23,736 bases of DNA from Halobacteriales archaeon QH_8_67_36. GTDB taxonomy: Archaea > Halobacteriota > Halobacteria > Halobacteriales > Haloarculaceae. Positions 21,592-23,736 of this stretch are shown in pieces. The notes below the pieces were generated by a model. The model was not told where the DNA came from and made no database searches. It was given only the letters and a program-made list of their open reading frames with translations. Within the stretch, counting starts at the first letter, position 1, and every line of letters begins with the position of its first letter. A program made the position numbers and the translations under genes. The DNA lies in NCBI GenBank assembly GCA_003021755.1, contig PXQZ01000003.1, positions 1 through 23,736 of the forward strand, written 5' to 3'.

Positions 21592-23351
21592 GCCACCCGA
21601 ACGTCAACACGCTCTGGGCCGAGACGCTGGTCACGGAACTGGTCGCCGGCGGCGTCGAGGCGGTCTGTGTCTCGCCGGGCAGCCGATCGACCCCGCTCAC
21701 CGTGGCCTGTGCAGAACACTCCGACCTGCGGGTCTTCTCACATCTCGACGAGCGCTCCTCGGCCTTCTTCGCGCTGGGCCGAGCGAAACGAACCGGCCGG
21801 CCGACCCCGCTCGTCTGTACCTCCGGCACGGCTGCCGCGAACTTCCACCCGGCGGTCATTGAGGCCGGCCAGTCCGGTGTGCCGATGCTCCTCCTGACCG
21901 CCGACCGGCCGCCCGAACTCGCCGACAGCGGCGCGAACCAGACTATCGACCAGGAGCAGCTGTACGGCGACGCGGTCCGCTGGTACCGTGACATGCCGGA
22001 ACCGGAGGCCGAACCGCGCAAGCTCCGAATGTTGCGCACGACCGCCGCGCGGGCGCTCTCGAACGCCACTGGCGCCGACCCCGGCCCGGTCCACCTCAAC
22101 TGTCGGTTCCGCAAACCGCTGGAGCCGACGGCGGTGCCCGACGACCACCCCGAGGGCGTGCCGGCGGACTGGGCCGACGGCGACCGACTCGCCGCCGAGG
22201 GTCGCGACGGCCCGTTCGTCACGACCGCACAGGGGGCCGGGGAACTCGACGGTGCCGACCTGTCACGCGTCGTGTCGGCCGTCGACGCCGCCGACCGCGG
22301 CCTCGTCGTCGCGGGGCCGGCTGACGGCGGCCTCGCCCCCGACGCTCTCACTCGGTTGGCAGACGCCACCGGTTTCCCCGTACTCGCCGATCCGCTCTCT
22401 GACGTTCGGTTCGGGCCCCACGTCGAGGAGTTGCCCGTCGCCGGCGGCTACGACGCCTATCTCGGGACCGAGGCCGTGGCCGACTGGCCCGATCCCGATG
22501 TCGTCCTCCGCTTCGGGGCCTCCCCGACCTCGAAACCCCTACGGCAGTACCTGCAAGGCGTCGACTGTCGGCAGTTCGTCGTCGACCACAGCGGCGGGTG
22601 GACGGAAGCGACGTTCACCGCCAGCGACCTGCTCGTGGCCGACCCCGACGGGACGGCCACTGCGGTCGCTGAACGGGTCGCTGAACCGATCGGTTCCGCG
22701 TGGACCGACCGCTTCCGGCACGCCGAGCGGACCCACTGGGACACCGTCGGGGACGCACTCGGCGGCGACTACTGGGAAGGGGGCGTGCTGGCTGACGTGA
22801 CCCGACTCGCCCCCGACCCGGCGACGCTGTTCGTCTCCAACAGCATGCCGGTCAGGGACCTCGACCGCTTCGGCGAACCGAGAGCGGCCGATCTCAACGT
22901 GTTGGGCAACCGCGGCGCGAGCGGTATCGACGGCATCACCTCGACGGCGCTCGGGGCGGGTAGCGCCACCGACGACCCGCTCGTGCTCGTCACCGGCGAT
23001 CTGGCTTACTACCACGACATGAACGGTCTGCTCGCGCTCTCCCGTTGTGGTGTGGACGCCACCATCGTCCTCGTCGACAACGACGGCGGCGGCATCTTCC
23101 ACATGCTCCCCATCGAGGACCACGACACCTTCGAGGCCCAGTTCAGGACGCCCCACGGGCTGGACTTCGAGCCGACTGGCGCGCTCTACGGACTCGACTT
23201 CCGGCACGTCGAGGGGCGCGAGGCGTTCGTCGAGGCCTTCCAGCGGTCTGTCGGGAGCGAGGGGAGCCAGGTACTCTCGGTCGCCTTCGACGCCGCGGAC
23301 AGCCACGCACGACGCGACGCGCTCCGACGGCGCGTCGCCGACTCGCTCTAG
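21588..23351 (+). CDS. menD: menaquinone biosynthesis protein MenD (SEPHCHC synthase)
   Basis: A 587-residue thiamine-diphosphate enzyme joining isochorismate with 2-oxoglutarate in menaquinone synthesis. The N-terminal pyrimidine-binding domain has VCVSPGSRSTPLTVAC, HLDERSSAFFALG (the Glu that activates the cofactor) and VCTSGTAAANFHPAVIEA. The middle domain follows from about 190. The C-terminal diphosphate-binding domain has NRGASGIDGITSTALGAG, VTGDLAYYHDMNGLL (metal-binding GD) and LVDNDGGGIFHMLP. ATG 21588 is chosen because it overlaps the menF stop (ATGA) and MenD proteins begin about here; the open frame extending back to 21102 is an overlap with menF. The stop lies in a CTAG shared with the convergent gene. 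Confidence 0.95.
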   Translation: MSHPNVNTLWAETLVTELVAGGVEAVCVSPGSRSTPLTVACAEHSDLRVFSHLDERSSAFFALGRAKRTGRPTPLVCTSGTAAANFHPAVIEAGQSGVPMLLLTADRPPELADSGANQTIDQEQLYGDAVRWYRDMPEPEAEPRKLRMLRTTAARALSNATGADPGPVHLNCRFRKPLEPTAVPDDHPEGVPADWADGDRLAAEGRDGPFVTTAQGAGELDGADLSRVVSAVDAADRGLVVAGPADGGLAPDALTRLADATGFPVLADPLSDVRFGPHVEELPVAGGYDAYLGTEAVADWPDPDVVLRFGASPTSKPLRQYLQGVDCRQFVVDHSGGWTEATFTASDLLVADPDGTATAVAERVAEPIGSAWTDRFRHAERTHWDTVGDALGGDYWEGGVLADVTRLAPDPATLFVSNSMPVRDLDRFGEPRAADLNVLGNRGASGIDGITSTALGAGSATDDPLVLVTGDLAYYHDMNGLLALSRCGVDATIVLVDNDGGGIFHMLPIEDHDTFEAQFRTPHGLDFEPTGALYGLDFRHVEGREAFVEAFQRSVGSEGSQVLSVAFDAADSHARRDALRRRVADSL

Positions 23352-23736
23352 TACCGCAGCGCCCAGGCCGTCAGCACGGAGAATCCAAAGGGCAGGACGG
23401 TCCCGGCCAGGACGATGAGCCCCACTGTGGAGACGTAGCCGACGCCGAACAGCCCCAACCCGACGATGCTGAGGCCGCTCCACCCGCCAAAGAGCAACAG
23501 CGAGACGCGGGGCATCGACTGGACGTAGACTATCAGCAGCAACGTGCAGGCGCTGAGGACGAGGTTGACGAACGGCGGGAACGCCGGCAGCAGCGCCGAG
23601 AACAGCAACACGGGGTAGAGCGCGAAGAAGATGCCAAGCAGTGTCAGTTGTCTCCCGCTCGGCAACAGCGGCCCGTGGCTGGTCGGCGTAGCCACGTCCT
23701 CGCGGACGCTGTAGGTGTTGCCGGACGCCGTCGCGC
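23348..23736 (-). CDS. small multi-pass membrane protein, N-terminus probably beyond the window
   Basis: At least 115 residues with about four hydrophobic segments: LTLLGIFFALYPVLLFSALL, FVNLVLSACTLLLIVYV, VSLLLFGGWSGLSIVGLGLF and VSTVGLIVLAGTVLPFGFSV. A GTG at 23695 could be the start. However, the frame stays open to the window edge and reads plausibly (ending TYSVREDV before the GTG), so the gene may continue upstream. No family recognised; it resembles unassigned haloarchaeal membrane proteins. Its TAG stop (23348-23350) and the menD TAG stop (23349-23351) share one CTAG palindrome, so the genes overlap by 4 nt tail to tail. Confidence 0.7.
   Translation of the reverse strand, partial: ATASGNTYSVREDVATPTSHGPLLPSGRQLTLLGIFFALYPVLLFSALLPAFPPFVNLVLSACTLLLIVYVQSMPRVSLLLFGGWSGLSIVGLGLFGVGYVSTVGLIVLAGTVLPFGFSVLTAWALRY

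Noticed and set aside
1..23736. CRISPR array, insertion sequence transposase, rRNA or phage genes
   Set aside because: No regularly spaced repeats, transposase motifs, rRNA sequence or phage structural genes were seen on either strand.

Overview
This window is haloarchaeal chromosome. The proteins are acidic and Asp/Glu-rich, third codon positions are strongly G/C, many starts look leaderless with a TATA box about 25-30 nt upstream, and the gene families are typical of Halobacteria: a HalX response regulator, a RAD55-like ATPase, UPF0058, a Tat lipoprotein solute-binding protein and an archaeal ThyX. I cannot name the genus with confidence; the content fits the Haloarcula/Halomicrobium side of the class.

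Layout. 1-2.1 kb: a GlmU-like sugar nucleotidyltransferase/acetyltransferase, a tiny zinc-finger protein, a palindromic repeat and tRNA-Glu(CUC) on the minus strand. 2.1-6.4 kb: a membrane-anchored winged-helix protein and a 1035-residue FAD plus Fe-S dehydrogenase of the D-lactate/glycolate type, both on the minus strand. 6.5-11.8 kb: a branched-chain amino acid/amide-type ABC transporter, livH, a livM-livG fusion and livF on the plus strand, facing the gene for its solute-binding lipoprotein on the minus strand. 11.85-14.4 kb: a thyX whose 3' end has been replaced, a RAD55-like ATPase, a HalX response regulator and a decayed histidine kinase. 14.4-16.7 kb: a DUF302 protein, a second palindromic repeat, an unassigned P-loop ATPase with a small acidic partner, and superoxide dismutase. 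17-20 kb: a photolyase with an internal deletion, an enoyl-CoA hydratase/isomerase, UPF0058, a third palindromic repeat and a ribbon-helix-helix protein. 20.2-23.7 kb: menF-menD of menaquinone synthesis and a membrane protein running to the window edge.

The most striking observation is the solute-binding protein at 10482-11777. Its two halves are in swapped order relative to LivJ and its relatives. After the Tat signal and lipobox comes the segment that is normally C-terminal, then a Gly/Ser linker, then the segment that is normally N-terminal. This is a natural circular permutation with one open reading frame and a correctly placed promoter. It is the only solute-binding protein visible beside the transporter. 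About 190 bp upstream of its start lies the junction where the thyX 3' end was lost, so a single rearrangement may explain both.

The second is a family of three roughly 78-bp near-palindromic repeats (1623-1697, 14878-14955, 19623-19700). Each is preceded by CTGAT, and two of them share the stop codon of the gene they follow. Other scars are an in-frame loss of about 30-35 residues in the photolyase and a frameshifted kinase remnant. All identifications come from reading motifs; no database search was possible.
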